A stretch of 64,000 nt of DNA from Comamonas antarctica (lineage in GTDB: Bacteria; Pseudomonadota; Gammaproteobacteria; Burkholderiales; Burkholderiaceae_C). Below, one piece after another: positions 16,883-25,429 of this stretch. The DNA lies in contig NZ_CP054841.1 in NCBI RefSeq assembly GCF_013363755.1, forward strand, positions 496,001 to 560,000. The letters run 5' to 3'. The position numbers and the translations under genes were made by a program. The notes below the pieces were generated by a model, which saw only the letters and a list, made by a program, of their open reading frames with translations, searched no databases and was not told where the DNA came from. The first letter of the stretch is position 1; each line of letters starts with the position of its first letter.

Positions 16883-17860
16883 ATGATGCATCGCCGCACC
16901 GTGATGGCCTGCGCCGCCGTGGGCGCCTTGTGCGCCGCGCTGGGCAACGGCCTGGCCCTGGCACAGGGCGTGGGCCCGTGGCCTGTCAAACCCATCACCT
17001 TCGTGGTGCCGCAAAGCCCTGGCGGCGCCAACGACGTCATTGCGCGTGCCGTGGCGCAGAGCCTGGGCAGCACGCTGGGACAGCCGGTGATCGTGGAAAA
17101 CCGCCCCGGCGCCAACGGCAATCTCGGCACCAGCCAGGTGGCGCGCAGCGCTGCCGACGGCTACACCTTCCTGGTGACGGCGCAAAGCGCGCACACCATC
17201 AACCCCGCGCTCTACACCCGGATTCCCTTCGATCCGATCAAGGACTTCACGCCGGTGATGCAGCTGGCGGTGGCGCCCTATCTGCTGGTGGTCAATCCGA
17301 AGTTCCCCGCCAAGACGCTGGACGAACTGGTGGCCTACGCCAAGACCCATCCCGGCCAGGTGGAGTACGCCTCGGCGGGCAACGGCACGCTGAACCATCT
17401 GCTGGGCGAGATGCTGAAAAAGCAGCGCGGCGTCAACCTGCTGCATGTGCCCTACAAGGGCGCGGCCGCCGCGGCCACCGATGTGGTGGCGGGCCAGCTG
17501 CCCGTGACCTTCGGCAGCTTTCCCGGCGTGATGCCGTTTGTCACCAGCGGCAAGCTGCGCGTGCTGGGCGTGGCCTCGGACAAGCCCACGCCGCTGGCGC
17601 CGGAGATTCCCGTGCTCAAGGAACTGGCCGTGACCTCGTGGTATGGCCTGCTGGCGCCGGCCGGCACGCCCCAGCCCATCGTGGACAAGGTCTACCTGTC
17701 GATCACGCAGGTGTTGAACACCCCGGCCATGAAGGAGCGGCTCAGGGCGCTGGGCGCCGAGCCGGTGCAGTCCACCCCCGCGAGCTTTGCCGCCGGCCTG
17801 CCGGCGGAACTGGCGCAGTGGCAGAAGATCGTCGACGCCTCGGGCGCACGCATCGACTAG
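16883..17860 (+). CDS. Bug/TctC-family periplasmic receptor
   Basis: Carboxylate-type solute receptor of the TctC family, 325 residues. The signal peptide ends with ALALAQG near residue 28; the mature part shows ITFVVPQSPGGANDVIAR, VIVENRPGANGNLGTSQVA and LLHVPYKGAAAAATD. The ATG at 16883 follows AGAGGAGA at 16866-16873; the frame continues upstream for 34 codons without a credible start. It is alone between the divergent zinc operon and the convergent L,D-transpeptidase. Ligand unknown; the shared upstream region with the Zur-like box raises the possibility of zinc-linked expression. Confidence 0.83.
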   Translation: MMHRRTVMACAAVGALCAALGNGLALAQGVGPWPVKPITFVVPQSPGGANDVIARAVAQSLGSTLGQPVIVENRPGANGNLGTSQVARSAADGYTFLVTAQSAHTINPALYTRIPFDPIKDFTPVMQLAVAPYLLVVNPKFPAKTLDELVAYAKTHPGQVEYASAGNGTLNHLLGEMLKKQRGVNLLHVPYKGAAAAATDVVAGQLPVTFGSFPGVMPFVTSGKLRVLGVASDKPTPLAPEIPVLKELAVTSWYGLLAPAGTPQPIVDKVYLSITQVLNTPAMKERLRALGAEPVQSTPASFAAGLPAELAQWQKIVDASGARID

Positions 17861-17883
17861 CCCGCGGGGCGCGCACCACCGGC

Positions 17884-18924
17884 CTAGGGCGGCGGCAGCG
17901 CATCGAGCACGCGCTGGCGCGCGCCCGTGGTGTGCGCCAGGATCGACTGGTCGGTGGCCACCAGCACGCTGCCCGGCGCCAGCAGCGGCAGCAGCTGCAC
18001 GGCAAAGGCGGGCGCGAGGCGCACGTTGTCGATGGCCTCGGGCCGCAGCGCCACGCCGGCCTCGCTTTCATGGCCGGGCACGCCCAGCAGCACCCATTGC
18101 GGCATGCCGCCCGGCGCCACCGACTGCACGACCAGCGCGTGCGTGCCCGTCCAGGCCGCGGCACTGCGCAACGCGATGCGCGCGCGGCCGATTTCCACGC
18201 CGCCGCGCAGCACCACGAGCCGCTGGTCGCGGCTGCTGAGCACCAGCGAGACCGGCCCGTCGGCTGCGCGTTCGGGCTGCCAGCGGCTGTCCTCGTCGGG
18301 GCCCAGCGGCGTCACCGCCGCCGTGTCGGCTGCGCCGCGCGCGTTCACCGGCGCCAGCATCGAGGGATGGGCCACGGCCTGCGGCGCCTGGCCCTGCGCG
18401 GCCACGACCACGGTCATGCCCAATGTGGTCGCCGCAAACAGGCGCTGCGCAAATGCGGTGGGCAGGTGGATGCAGCCGTGCGACTCGGGGTAGCCCGGCA
18501 GGCCGCCGGCATGCAGCGCGATGCCGTCCCAGGTCAGCCGCTCCTGATAAGGCATCGGCGCGTTGTCGTAGAGGCTTGAATGGTGGTGCCGGTCCTTTTG
18601 CAGAATGGTGAAGACACCGGTGGGCGTGCGGTGCCCGGGCTTGCCGCTGCTGACCGTGGTGGCGGCCTCGAGCAGCCCGTTGCGGTAGAGGTAGGCGCGC
18701 TGCTCGCTCAGGCTCACCACCATGACCATCGGCCCGGCCGCGGCCTGGTCGCCGGCCCAGATCCACTGCCCGGGCTTGAGCGCCGCGGGCGGCGTGTCCA
18801 CCGGGCTCGACGTGGCTGCGCCCCATACCGGTTCGGCCCGTGCGGCCAGCGGCGCGAGCGCGGCCAGCGCTGCGGCGCCGGCCGCATGCAGCCAGCGGCG
18901 ACGCGGCAAGGCGCGCTGCTGCAT
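17884..18924 (-). CDS. L,D-transpeptidase (YkuD domain)
   Basis: Periplasmic peptidoglycan cross-linking or lipoprotein-attaching enzyme, 346 residues. A signal peptide with an arginine-rich start (RRRW) and hydrophobic core covers residues 1-30. The YkuD domain spans about 66-165 with H138 and the catalytic SHGCIHLP at 148-155 (C151). Residues 200-346 form an extra C-terminal part without a recognised domain. The ATG at 18924 begins 2 nt after the stop of the histidine kinase gene, so the two are probably cotranscribed. The catalytic motif is complete, so the enzyme should be active. Confidence 0.85.
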   Translation of the reverse strand: MQQRALPRRRWLHAAGAAALAALAPLAARAEPVWGAATSSPVDTPPAALKPGQWIWAGDQAAAGPMVMVVSLSEQRAYLYRNGLLEAATTVSSGKPGHRTPTGVFTILQKDRHHHSSLYDNAPMPYQERLTWDGIALHAGGLPGYPESHGCIHLPTAFAQRLFAATTLGMTVVVAAQGQAPQAVAHPSMLAPVNARGAADTAAVTPLGPDEDSRWQPERAADGPVSLVLSSRDQRLVVLRGGVEIGRARIALRSAAAWTGTHALVVQSVAPGGMPQWVLLGVPGHESEAGVALRPEAIDNVRLAPAFAVQLLPLLAPGSVLVATDQSILAHTTGARQRVLDALPPP

Positions 18925-18926
18925 GC

Positions 18927-21900
18927 TCAAAACACGCTTCTCGCCGACTGGCTCAGCTTGACCGCCAGCGCGCACTCGGCCAGCAACTGCGCCGCGGAGT
19001 AAGGCTTGACGACATAGCGCGCGGCGCTGGGCAGTCCCAGGTTCTGCGCCGGCGAGGCGCCGCTCGCAAACACGATGCCCAGGTGCGGGTGCAGCGCCAG
19101 CGCGCGGTGCGCGAGCTCGGCGCCATCCATGTCGGGCAGGCCGATATCCAGCACCAGCGCGTCGAAATCCGCCTGCGCGCCCAGCAGCGCAAAGGCTTCC
19201 TTGGCATTGGCCGCCTCGCTGACCACATGCCCGGACAGGCGCAGTTGCTCGGCCGTCGAGGTGCGGATCAGGTCGTCGTTTTCCACGACCAGCAGCTTGA
19301 GATGGGCCGCCGCCACCCCCTTCGCGCTTTGCACCATTTCAACGAGGCACTGGCGCCGCTGCGCCTCCTCGGCAATCACGTGGCGGATGCGGCGCGCCAG
19401 GGCTTCGCGCGTGTAGGGCTTGGACAGCAGCTCCACGCCTTCATCGAGCCGGCCGCCATGCACGATGGAGTTCTCGGTATAGCCCGAAGTGAACAGCACG
19501 GCCAGCGCGGGCAGGCGCTGCTTGGCCTTGCGCGCGAGCTCGCGGCTCCTGAGCTTGCCGGGCATCATCACATCGGTGAACAGCACATCGATGGGCACGC
19601 CGCTGTCGACCACCGTGAGGGCGCTGTCCGCGTCCTTGGCGCGCAGCACGCGGTAGCCCAGGCCCACCAGCGTGGCGACGGCCGTCTCGCGCACCTCCTC
19701 GTCGTCCTCGACGACCAGCACCGTCTCGGTGCCGCCCTGGATCGGGCCGCTCGACCAGTTGATGGGCGCCGGGTCCTCGTCCTGGCTGGAGCGCGGCAGA
19801 TAGAGCTTGACGGTGGTGCCTTCGCCGACTTCGCTGTAGACCGCCGCATGGCCGCCCGACTGCTTCACGAAGCCGTAGACCATGGACAGGCCCAGCCCCG
19901 TGCCCTTGCCCTCGGGCTTGGTGGAGAAGAACGGCTCGAAGGCGCGCTCCAGCACCTCGGACGACATGCCGCTGCCGTTGTCGGTCACGGCAATCACCAC
20001 GTACTGGCCGGGCTTGAGGTCTTCGTGGCGCTTGCAATACTCGAAGTCCAGCAGCGCATTGCCGGCCTCGATGGTCAGCTTGCCGCGGCCGTCCATCGCA
20101 TCGCGCGCATTGATGGCCAGATTGAGCACCGCGTTCTCGACCTGGCTGGGGTCGGCCATGGTGTTCCAGAGCCCGCCCGAGATCACGGTCTCGAGCTCGA
20201 TGCTCTCGCCCAGCGCGCGGCCCAGCATGTCTTCGAGGCCGCGGATGAACTTGCCGACGTTGACCACCTTGGGCTCGAGCGGCTGGCGCCGGCCGAACGA
20301 CAGCAGTTGCGAGGCCAGCTTGGCGCCGCGCGTCACGCCGCCCATCGCGCCCTCGATGCGTTTGAGCGCCTGCGGATTGCCGTCGAGCATGAGCTGCAGG
20401 ATCTGCAGGTTGGCGCTGATGACCTGCAATGAATTGTTGAAATCATGCGCAACCCCGCCGGTCAGCGCGCCCAGCGCCTCCATTTTCTGCGCGCGCTGCA
20501 GCGCGCGCTCGGCCACCGAGCGTTCTTCGGCCTCGCGCCGCAGGTGCTCGAGCGCCTGCTCCAGCTCGGCGGTGCGCTCCTTGACATGGGCTTCGAGCGT
20601 CGTGTTGATCTGGCGCAGCGCATCTTCGGCATTCTTCTGGTGCGTCACGTCGTAGCCATCGACAAAGATGCCTTCGACCTGGCCGTCGATGAAGACCGGC
20701 TGGTAGATCAGGTGCAGGAATCTTTCCTCCTCGTGGCCGCCGCGCTGCAGGCGCACCGACATGGCCTCGCCCTTGAAGGGCTCGCCGGTCTTGTAGACCT
20801 TGTCCAGCAGCTCGAAGTAGCCCTGCCCCGTGACATCGGGCAGCACCTCGCGCACCGGGCGCCCGATGATGTCCCGCGGGCCGACGAGACTGCAGTAGGC
20901 ATCGTTGGCCAGCTCGAACACATGCTCGGGCCCGGACAGCAGGGCCATGAAGCTCGGCGCCTGCTTGAACATGGCATGCACGCGGTCGCGCTGCGCGGTG
21001 CGCAGCAGCACTTCCCGGGACAGGCTTTCATTGACCTGGGCCAGGTTGTCGGCCGCCTCCTGGCGCAAGGCCAGGGCTTCGTTCAAGGCCTTGGCGCGCA
21101 GCCGGGCCGTCTCGAAGCCCTCGATGGTGGTCCAGCGCGCGGCGATCTGCCCCACGAACAGCTTGACGAAGCTCTGGTAGTCGTCGTCGAAGGGCCGGTA
21201 GGGATTGAGGCCGACGACAAACGCGCCCACCGGCTGCTCGTTGCCCGCGGCATTCAGGCAGATGACCACGGCTTTCTTCGGCGCGATGTCCCAGCCGCCT
21301 TGGGGAAAGCCTTCGGCGGCATCGATGTCGATGACCAGCATCTGCTGGCATTCACAGGCGCGGCGCAGCTGCCAGCGCTCGATATCGACCGCGCCGCCCA
21401 GATCCTCATAGACGGCGGATGCGTTGCCTGCGGTGTCGAAGCGGTACAGCGCGCTGAACACGATGCTCTTGTTGGCGTTCTTCGCCGCCGCGGCAATGGC
21501 CGCGAAGAAGGTCTCGAAGGTATTGGTGGTGGCAATCGCGCCGGCCAGCGACTCCAGCGTCTCCAGCCGTCTGACGCTGATGACGCGCTCGGTCTCCTCG
21601 CTCACGGCGCAGAAGATGCCTTCGACCTGCTCGGCGTCTCCGACCAGCGGGCTGTACGAGAAGGTGTGGTAGGTCTCCTCGGGATAGCCATGGCGGTGCA
21701 GGATCAGCTTGAGCGCGCGGTCCCAGGTAGCTTCGCCCTGCTCGTACACGCGGCGCAGGCGCGGCTCGATGTCCGACCAGATCTCCGCGTACAGCTCGCG
21801 CGTGGGCACGCCCAGCGCGGCGCCATGCTTGCTGCCCAGGGTCGGCCGGTAGGCATCGTTGTAGAGAAAGGCGATGTCCGGGCCCCAGCCGATCCACATC

Positions 21901-22082
21901 TCGAACTTCGAAGTCAGCAGGATGCGCACCGCCAGCTTGAGCGACTGCGGCCACTGCAGCGGGTCCCCCAGGCTGGTGGCGGCCCAGTCGTGGGCGCGCA
22001 TGTGCCTGGCCATATCGCTGTCCCCTACAAAGATACGCTCCAGTGCGCGCTGATCGTCCAAGCTCATAGGTACAGTGTTCAT
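18927..22082 (-). CDS. Soluble hybrid histidine kinase with two receiver domains
   Basis: About 1051 residues from the ATG at 22082 (another ATG is at 22067). No membrane helix is seen. Order: PAS-like region (about 35-170), GAF-like region (about 175-330), a second PAS (about 370-500), a coiled coil, HisKA with phosphoacceptor H in GGVAHDFNNSLQ (about 555), HATPase with the N-box NLAINARDAM and G-boxes DNGSGMS and GKGTGLGLSMVYGFV, a first receiver (TVLVVEDDEEV, LFTDVMMPG, SKPYT) and a second receiver (LLVVENDDLI, LVLDIGLPDMDG). The frame is open 70 codons farther upstream without a good start. It is followed by an L,D-transpeptidase gene and is divergent from a yciF-like stress gene. The signal is unknown. 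Confidence 0.85.
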   Translation of the reverse strand: MNTVPMSLDDQRALERIFVGDSDMARHMRAHDWAATSLGDPLQWPQSLKLAVRILLTSKFEMWIGWGPDIAFLYNDAYRPTLGSKHGAALGVPTRELYAEIWSDIEPRLRRVYEQGEATWDRALKLILHRHGYPEETYHTFSYSPLVGDAEQVEGIFCAVSEETERVISVRRLETLESLAGAIATTNTFETFFAAIAAAAKNANKSIVFSALYRFDTAGNASAVYEDLGGAVDIERWQLRRACECQQMLVIDIDAAEGFPQGGWDIAPKKAVVICLNAAGNEQPVGAFVVGLNPYRPFDDDYQSFVKLFVGQIAARWTTIEGFETARLRAKALNEALALRQEAADNLAQVNESLSREVLLRTAQRDRVHAMFKQAPSFMALLSGPEHVFELANDAYCSLVGPRDIIGRPVREVLPDVTGQGYFELLDKVYKTGEPFKGEAMSVRLQRGGHEEERFLHLIYQPVFIDGQVEGIFVDGYDVTHQKNAEDALRQINTTLEAHVKERTAELEQALEHLRREAEERSVAERALQRAQKMEALGALTGGVAHDFNNSLQVISANLQILQLMLDGNPQALKRIEGAMGGVTRGAKLASQLLSFGRRQPLEPKVVNVGKFIRGLEDMLGRALGESIELETVISGGLWNTMADPSQVENAVLNLAINARDAMDGRGKLTIEAGNALLDFEYCKRHEDLKPGQYVVIAVTDNGSGMSSEVLERAFEPFFSTKPEGKGTGLGLSMVYGFVKQSGGHAAVYSEVGEGTTVKLYLPRSSQDEDPAPINWSSGPIQGGTETVLVVEDDEEVRETAVATLVGLGYRVLRAKDADSALTVVDSGVPIDVLFTDVMMPGKLRSRELARKAKQRLPALAVLFTSGYTENSIVHGGRLDEGVELLSKPYTREALARRIRHVIAEEAQRRQCLVEMVQSAKGVAAAHLKLLVVENDDLIRTSTAEQLRLSGHVVSEAANAKEAFALLGAQADFDALVLDIGLPDMDGAELAHRALALHPHLGIVFASGASPAQNLGLPSAARYVVKPYSAAQLLAECALAVKLSQSARSVF

Positions 22083-22168
22083 GCAAAAAGGTGAAGCCAG
22101 TGCAGTCTTGGCTCTTTCCCAGAGCCAATCCATCGCCGCAAGCGGGCTGATAGTCGATTTGTCGGAAA

Positions 22169-22178
22169 TTATGCATAA
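22169..22178. promoter_or_regulatory. TTATGCATAA palindrome in kinase/yciF divergent promoter
   Basis: The 221-nt gap between the divergent hybrid kinase and yciF-like genes holds a 10-bp perfect palindrome TTATGCATAA in an AT-rich island. It could be a promoter or operator element for either gene. I see no further clear repeats in the gap. Confidence 0.3.
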
Positions 22179-22303
22179 GGAATGCGCCGGGCCCGCGCGC
22201 GCCGCACTGCATGGCAAGGGATTGGCGGGCAAATTGCGTGTTGTCCGACGCCTGCGACCAGCGCCTGCATTCAGCATCGCAATTTTCCACACAGGAGTTC
22301 GCC

Positions 22304-22810
22304 ATGGCCGTCAAAACCGTCGCAGATCTTTTTCTCCACGAACTTTCGGACACCTACAGCGCGGAAAAGCAGATGACGCGCTCGCTGCCGAAAATGGCGC
22401 GCGCCGCGGCCGACGCGCAGCTCGCGCAGGCCTTTCTCGACCATCTCGAAGAAACGCGCGGCCAGGTGGAGCGCATCGACGAGATCGTCGAGCTGCTCAA
22501 CCTCAAGCTCAAGCGCATCAAGTGCGCCGCCATGGAAGGCCTGGTGGAGGAAGGCAAGGACTTGATCGAGGAGATCGACAAGGGGCCGGTGCTTGACGTC
22601 GCGCTGATCGGCGCCGCCCAGAAGGTCGAGCACTACGAGATCGCCAGCTACACCACCTTGATCACGCTGGCCGGCAAGCTCGGCTATGACGCCGCGCTGC
22701 CGCTGCTGCAGGCCTCGCTGGCCGAAGAGAAGGCCACCGACGAAAAGCTCGGCAAGCTGGGCCAGGCCGCGGCCATCGAAGATGCCGCCCTGGTGGGCCA
22801 GAAGAAGTAA
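22304..22810 (+). CDS. YciF/YciE-like DUF892 ferritin-like stress protein
   Basis: A 168-residue helical protein of the DUF892 (YciE/YciF) family, which has a ferritin-like four-helix fold and is typically induced in general stress. Family features visible are VADLFLHELSDTYSAEKQM at the start, a Glu-rich DHLEETRGQVERI helix and KVEHYEIASYTTLITLA with the E/H residues expected for a di-metal site. The ATG at 22304 has a good AGGAG at 22293. It is divergent from the hybrid kinase gene. Biochemical function of the family is not established. Confidence 0.85.
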   Translation: MAVKTVADLFLHELSDTYSAEKQMTRSLPKMARAAADAQLAQAFLDHLEETRGQVERIDEIVELLNLKLKRIKCAAMEGLVEEGKDLIEEIDKGPVLDVALIGAAQKVEHYEIASYTTLITLAGKLGYDAALPLLQASLAEEKATDEKLGKLGQAAAIEDAALVGQKK

Positions 22811-23011
22811 GCCGGCCTGCGGCGACCCGCAGCGCGCAGGCGCGAGACGCTGGCCGCAAAGGCCGGCGGCACAAGCCGGCGGGCTGCGCGCCGGCAATGG
22901 GAAATCCCGGGGGGGCGGCCGGCCGGCGCCTGTGCGACAGTCGACTGCGCCCACCAGCCGTCATCATCCAGATGGCGCGCTGTGGACCGGGCGCGGCCAA
23001 GGAGTTTGCCG

Positions 23012-24010
23012 ATGCAGCAGCGCAAGTTGGGGTCCTCGGGTCCGGTCACTTCGGCGATCGGACTGGGATGCATGGGAATGAGCGAGTTCTACGGCGACAG
23101 CGATGACGCGGCCTCGCTGCGCACGCTGGCGCGCGCGCTGGAGCTGGGCGTGTCGCTGTTCGACACCGCCGACACCTATGGCCTCGGCCGCAACGAGGCG
23201 CTGCTGGGACGCTTCATTGCCGAGGGCGGCGCCGCGCGGCGCGCGCAGATGGTGCTGGCCACCAAGTTCGGCATCGTGCGCGCCGAAGGCAGCTACGAGC
23301 GGCGCATCGACAACTCGCCGGCCTATCTCCGCCACGCCTGCGAGGATTCGCTGCGCCGGCTCGGCGTCGAGCAGATCGATCTCTACTACTGCCACCGCCG
23401 CGACCCCGCGGTGCCGATCGAGGAGGTGGTGGGCGTGCTGGGCGAGCTGGTGCGCGCGGGCAAGGTGGGCGCGATCGGCTTGTCCGAGGTCTCCGAGGAC
23501 ACGCTGCGGCGCGCGCACGCGGTGCACCCGGTGGCCGCGCTGCAAAGCGAGCTGTCGCTGTGGAGCCGCGCGCCCGAGAACGGCATGCTCGCGGCCTGCG
23601 CCGAGCTGGGCACGGCCTTTGTCGCCTACAGCCCGCTGGGGCGCGCGTTTCTGACCGGCACGCTGCAGGTCGAGCAGCTCGCGGGCAACGATTTCCGCCG
23701 CAACAATCCGCGCTTCACGGGCGCGGCGGGCGAAAGCAACCGCCAGCTGGTCGCGGCGCTCGCCGAGTTCGCGGCCGCGCGCGGCATCACCAGTTCCCAG
23801 GTCGCGCTGGCCTGGCTGCTGTGCAAGTACCCGCAGGTGATCCCGATTCCGGGCACGCGGCGCATTGCCTGGCTTGAAAGCAATGTCGCCGCCGTGGACG
23901 TGCAGCTGGCGCCACAGGAGCTGGCGCAGCTCGATGCGCTGTTCGACCCCGGGCGCGTGGCCGGCGCGCGCTATCCCGATGCGGGGTTTGTCGGCATGGA
24001 AACGCGCTGA
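23012..24010 (+). CDS. Aldo/keto reductase
   Basis: NADPH-dependent oxidoreductase of the AKR superfamily, 332 residues forming a TIM barrel. The catalytic tetrad can be read as D52 and Y57 in FDTADTYGLG, K in LATKFG and H in YYCHRRD. It resembles the broad 'general stress protein 69/YhdN-like' group that acts on aldehydes and sugars. The ATG at 23012 follows AAGGAG at 22999; the earlier GTG-frame start at 22982 lacks a binding site. Its immediate neighbour downstream is the antiporter gene with its own promoter and leader, so it is probably monocistronic. Physiological substrate unknown. Confidence 0.88.
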   Translation: MQQRKLGSSGPVTSAIGLGCMGMSEFYGDSDDAASLRTLARALELGVSLFDTADTYGLGRNEALLGRFIAEGGAARRAQMVLATKFGIVRAEGSYERRIDNSPAYLRHACEDSLRRLGVEQIDLYYCHRRDPAVPIEEVVGVLGELVRAGKVGAIGLSEVSEDTLRRAHAVHPVAALQSELSLWSRAPENGMLAACAELGTAFVAYSPLGRAFLTGTLQVEQLAGNDFRRNNPRFTGAAGESNRQLVAALAEFAAARGITSSQVALAWLLCKYPQVIPIPGTRRIAWLESNVAAVDVQLAPQELAQLDALFDPGRVAGARYPDAGFVGMETR

Positions 24011-24024
24011 GTCCAGGCGTGGCT

Positions 24025-24108
24025 TAGAATCCATGCTGGGTGGGGCGCCATGGGGGTGCCTCAGGGAATCGCGCAGGTCGGGCCGCCGCGCGGCTTCATT
24101 ACGCCCGC
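24025..24108 (+). promoter_or_regulatory. Promoter and structured leader, candidate lithium (nhaA-I) riboswitch
   Basis: A TAGAAT -10 element (24025-24030) would start RNA near GGGTGGGG (24038). The leader folds into a hairpin GGGGCGCC/GGTGCCTC (24042-24049 with 24055-24062, 8 pairs, loop ATGGG), a conserved-looking single-stranded AGGGAATCGCGCAGG, and a second hairpin GCCGC/GCGGC (24082-24086 with 24090-24094). GCCCG at 24103-24107, directly before the ATG, can pair with CGGGC at 24079-24083, which would hide the start region. Shape, short length and position before a cation/proton antiporter gene match my recollection of the nhaA-I motif, known as a lithium riboswitch. The pairings are seen; the class is inferred. 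Confidence 0.5.
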
Positions 24109-25371
24109 ATGTTTTCTTTCCCCATTGAATCGGTGGCGGCAGCTGTCTTTGCCGCAGCCCTGCTCCACACCTTCTGCGCCAAGCAGTTCGAGCGCCTTTC
24201 CCACCGTTTTCCGCGCCATGCGGGCCTGTTCCACCTGCTCGGCGAGGTCGAGGTGGTCTTTGGCTTCTGGGCCATCGTGCTGATCGGCTTGCTGGCCCTG
24301 GGCCAGGGCGGCGGCGCGGCCGTGCAGTATGCGGAGTCGCGCAACTACACCGAGCCGCTGTTTGTGTTCGTGGTGATGGTGATGGCCGCCGCCCGGCCGG
24401 TGCTGGTGACGGTGATGACGCTGGTCAACAGGCTGGCGCGCTGGCTGCCGCTGCCAACGCCGCTGGCCGCCGCCTGGCTCGGCCTGGCCGGCGTGCCCCT
24501 GCTGGGCTCGCTGATCACCGAGCCTGCGGCCATGACGCTGGCCGCGCTGATGCTGGCGCCGCAGATCTTCCGGCGCCAGGTGCCCGAGGCGCTCAAATAC
24601 CTGGCCCTGGGCGTGCTGTTCGTGAATGTCTCGATTGGCGGCACGCTGACCTCCTATGCCGCGCCGCCGGTGCTGATGGTGGCCGCCACCTGGCAGTGGG
24701 ACAGCGCCTTCATGTTCGCCACCTTTGGCTGGAAGGCCGCGCTGGCGGTGCTGGTCAACGCCACGCTCGCGACCTGGGTGCTGCGCCGGCACCTGCGCGC
24801 GGGATTGCCGGGCAAGGACGCATTGCCCGAGGAAGCGCATGTGCCGTGGCCGGTGGTGGCCGTGCACCTGGCGCTGCTCGCCGCGGTCGTGGCGCTCGCG
24901 CACCATCCGGTGCTGTTTCTCGGCCTGTTCCTGATGTTCCTGGGCTTCACCCAGGCCTACGCGCGCCACCAGAGCCCGCTGATCCTCAAGGAAGCCCTGC
25001 TGGTGGGTTTCTTCCTGGCGGGGCTGGTGGTGCTGGGCGGCATGCAGCAATGGTGGCTGCAGCCCATTGTCTCGGGGCTCGAGCCGCTGGCGCTGTTTGT
25101 CGGCGCGATCGGGCTCACGGCCATCACCGACAACGCCGCGCTGACCTATCTGGGCTCGCTGATCATCGGCATCCCGGACCAGTCCAAGTACCTGCTGGTG
25201 GCCGGCGCGGTCGCGGGCGGCGGCCTCACCGTGATTGCCAACGCCCCGAATCCGGCGGGCGTGGCCTTGCTCAAGCGCGGGTTTGCCGATGAAACCGTGG
25301 GCGCGGTGGGCTTGCTGCTCGGAGCGCTCGGGCCGACGGCGGTGGCCGCGGCGGCGTTCCTGTGGCTCTGA
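24109..25371 (+). CDS. Putative Na+/H+ antiporter (Na_H_antiport_2 family)
   Basis: A 420-residue inner-membrane protein with about eleven hydrophobic helices. It fits the family of putative sodium/proton antiporters related to ArsB/NhaD-type ion transporters; polar residues within helices such as SLITEPAAM and ITDNAALTYLG are candidate ion-binding positions, and ANAPNPAGVALLKRGF near the end is characteristic. The ATG at 24109 sits directly behind the structured leader, with no ordinary ribosome binding site, as expected if the leader controls access to the start. A bidirectional terminator follows. The transported ion (Na+ or Li+) is inferred. Confidence 0.82.
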   Translation: MFSFPIESVAAAVFAAALLHTFCAKQFERLSHRFPRHAGLFHLLGEVEVVFGFWAIVLIGLLALGQGGGAAVQYAESRNYTEPLFVFVVMVMAAARPVLVTVMTLVNRLARWLPLPTPLAAAWLGLAGVPLLGSLITEPAAMTLAALMLAPQIFRRQVPEALKYLALGVLFVNVSIGGTLTSYAAPPVLMVAATWQWDSAFMFATFGWKAALAVLVNATLATWVLRRHLRAGLPGKDALPEEAHVPWPVVAVHLALLAAVVALAHHPVLFLGLFLMFLGFTQAYARHQSPLILKEALLVGFFLAGLVVLGGMQQWWLQPIVSGLEPLALFVGAIGLTAITDNAALTYLGSLIIGIPDQSKYLLVAGAVAGGGLTVIANAPNPAGVALLKRGFADETVGAVGLLLGALGPTAVAAAAFLWL

Positions 25372-25376
25372 GCGGC

Positions 25377-25408
25377 GCGGCAAATTTTTAGCGGCTAAAA
25401 ATTTCCGC
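25377..25408. terminator. Bidirectional rho-independent terminator
   Basis: Between convergent genes: GCGG, a one-base bulge, AAATTTTTAG, loop CGG, CTAAAAATTT, CCGC. This is a 14-bp stem whose A/T part serves as a U-tract in both directions. It ends the antiporter transcript on the + strand and the transporter operon on the - strand. Confidence 0.85.
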
Positions 25409-25429
25409 CGCGCCGCGGCCCGCTCTGCC

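Noticed and set aside
18840..20432. A 530-codon plus-strand frame opposite the hybrid kinase
   Set aside because: Shadow of the kinase gene; composition is His/Arg/Gln-rich and no start signal is present.
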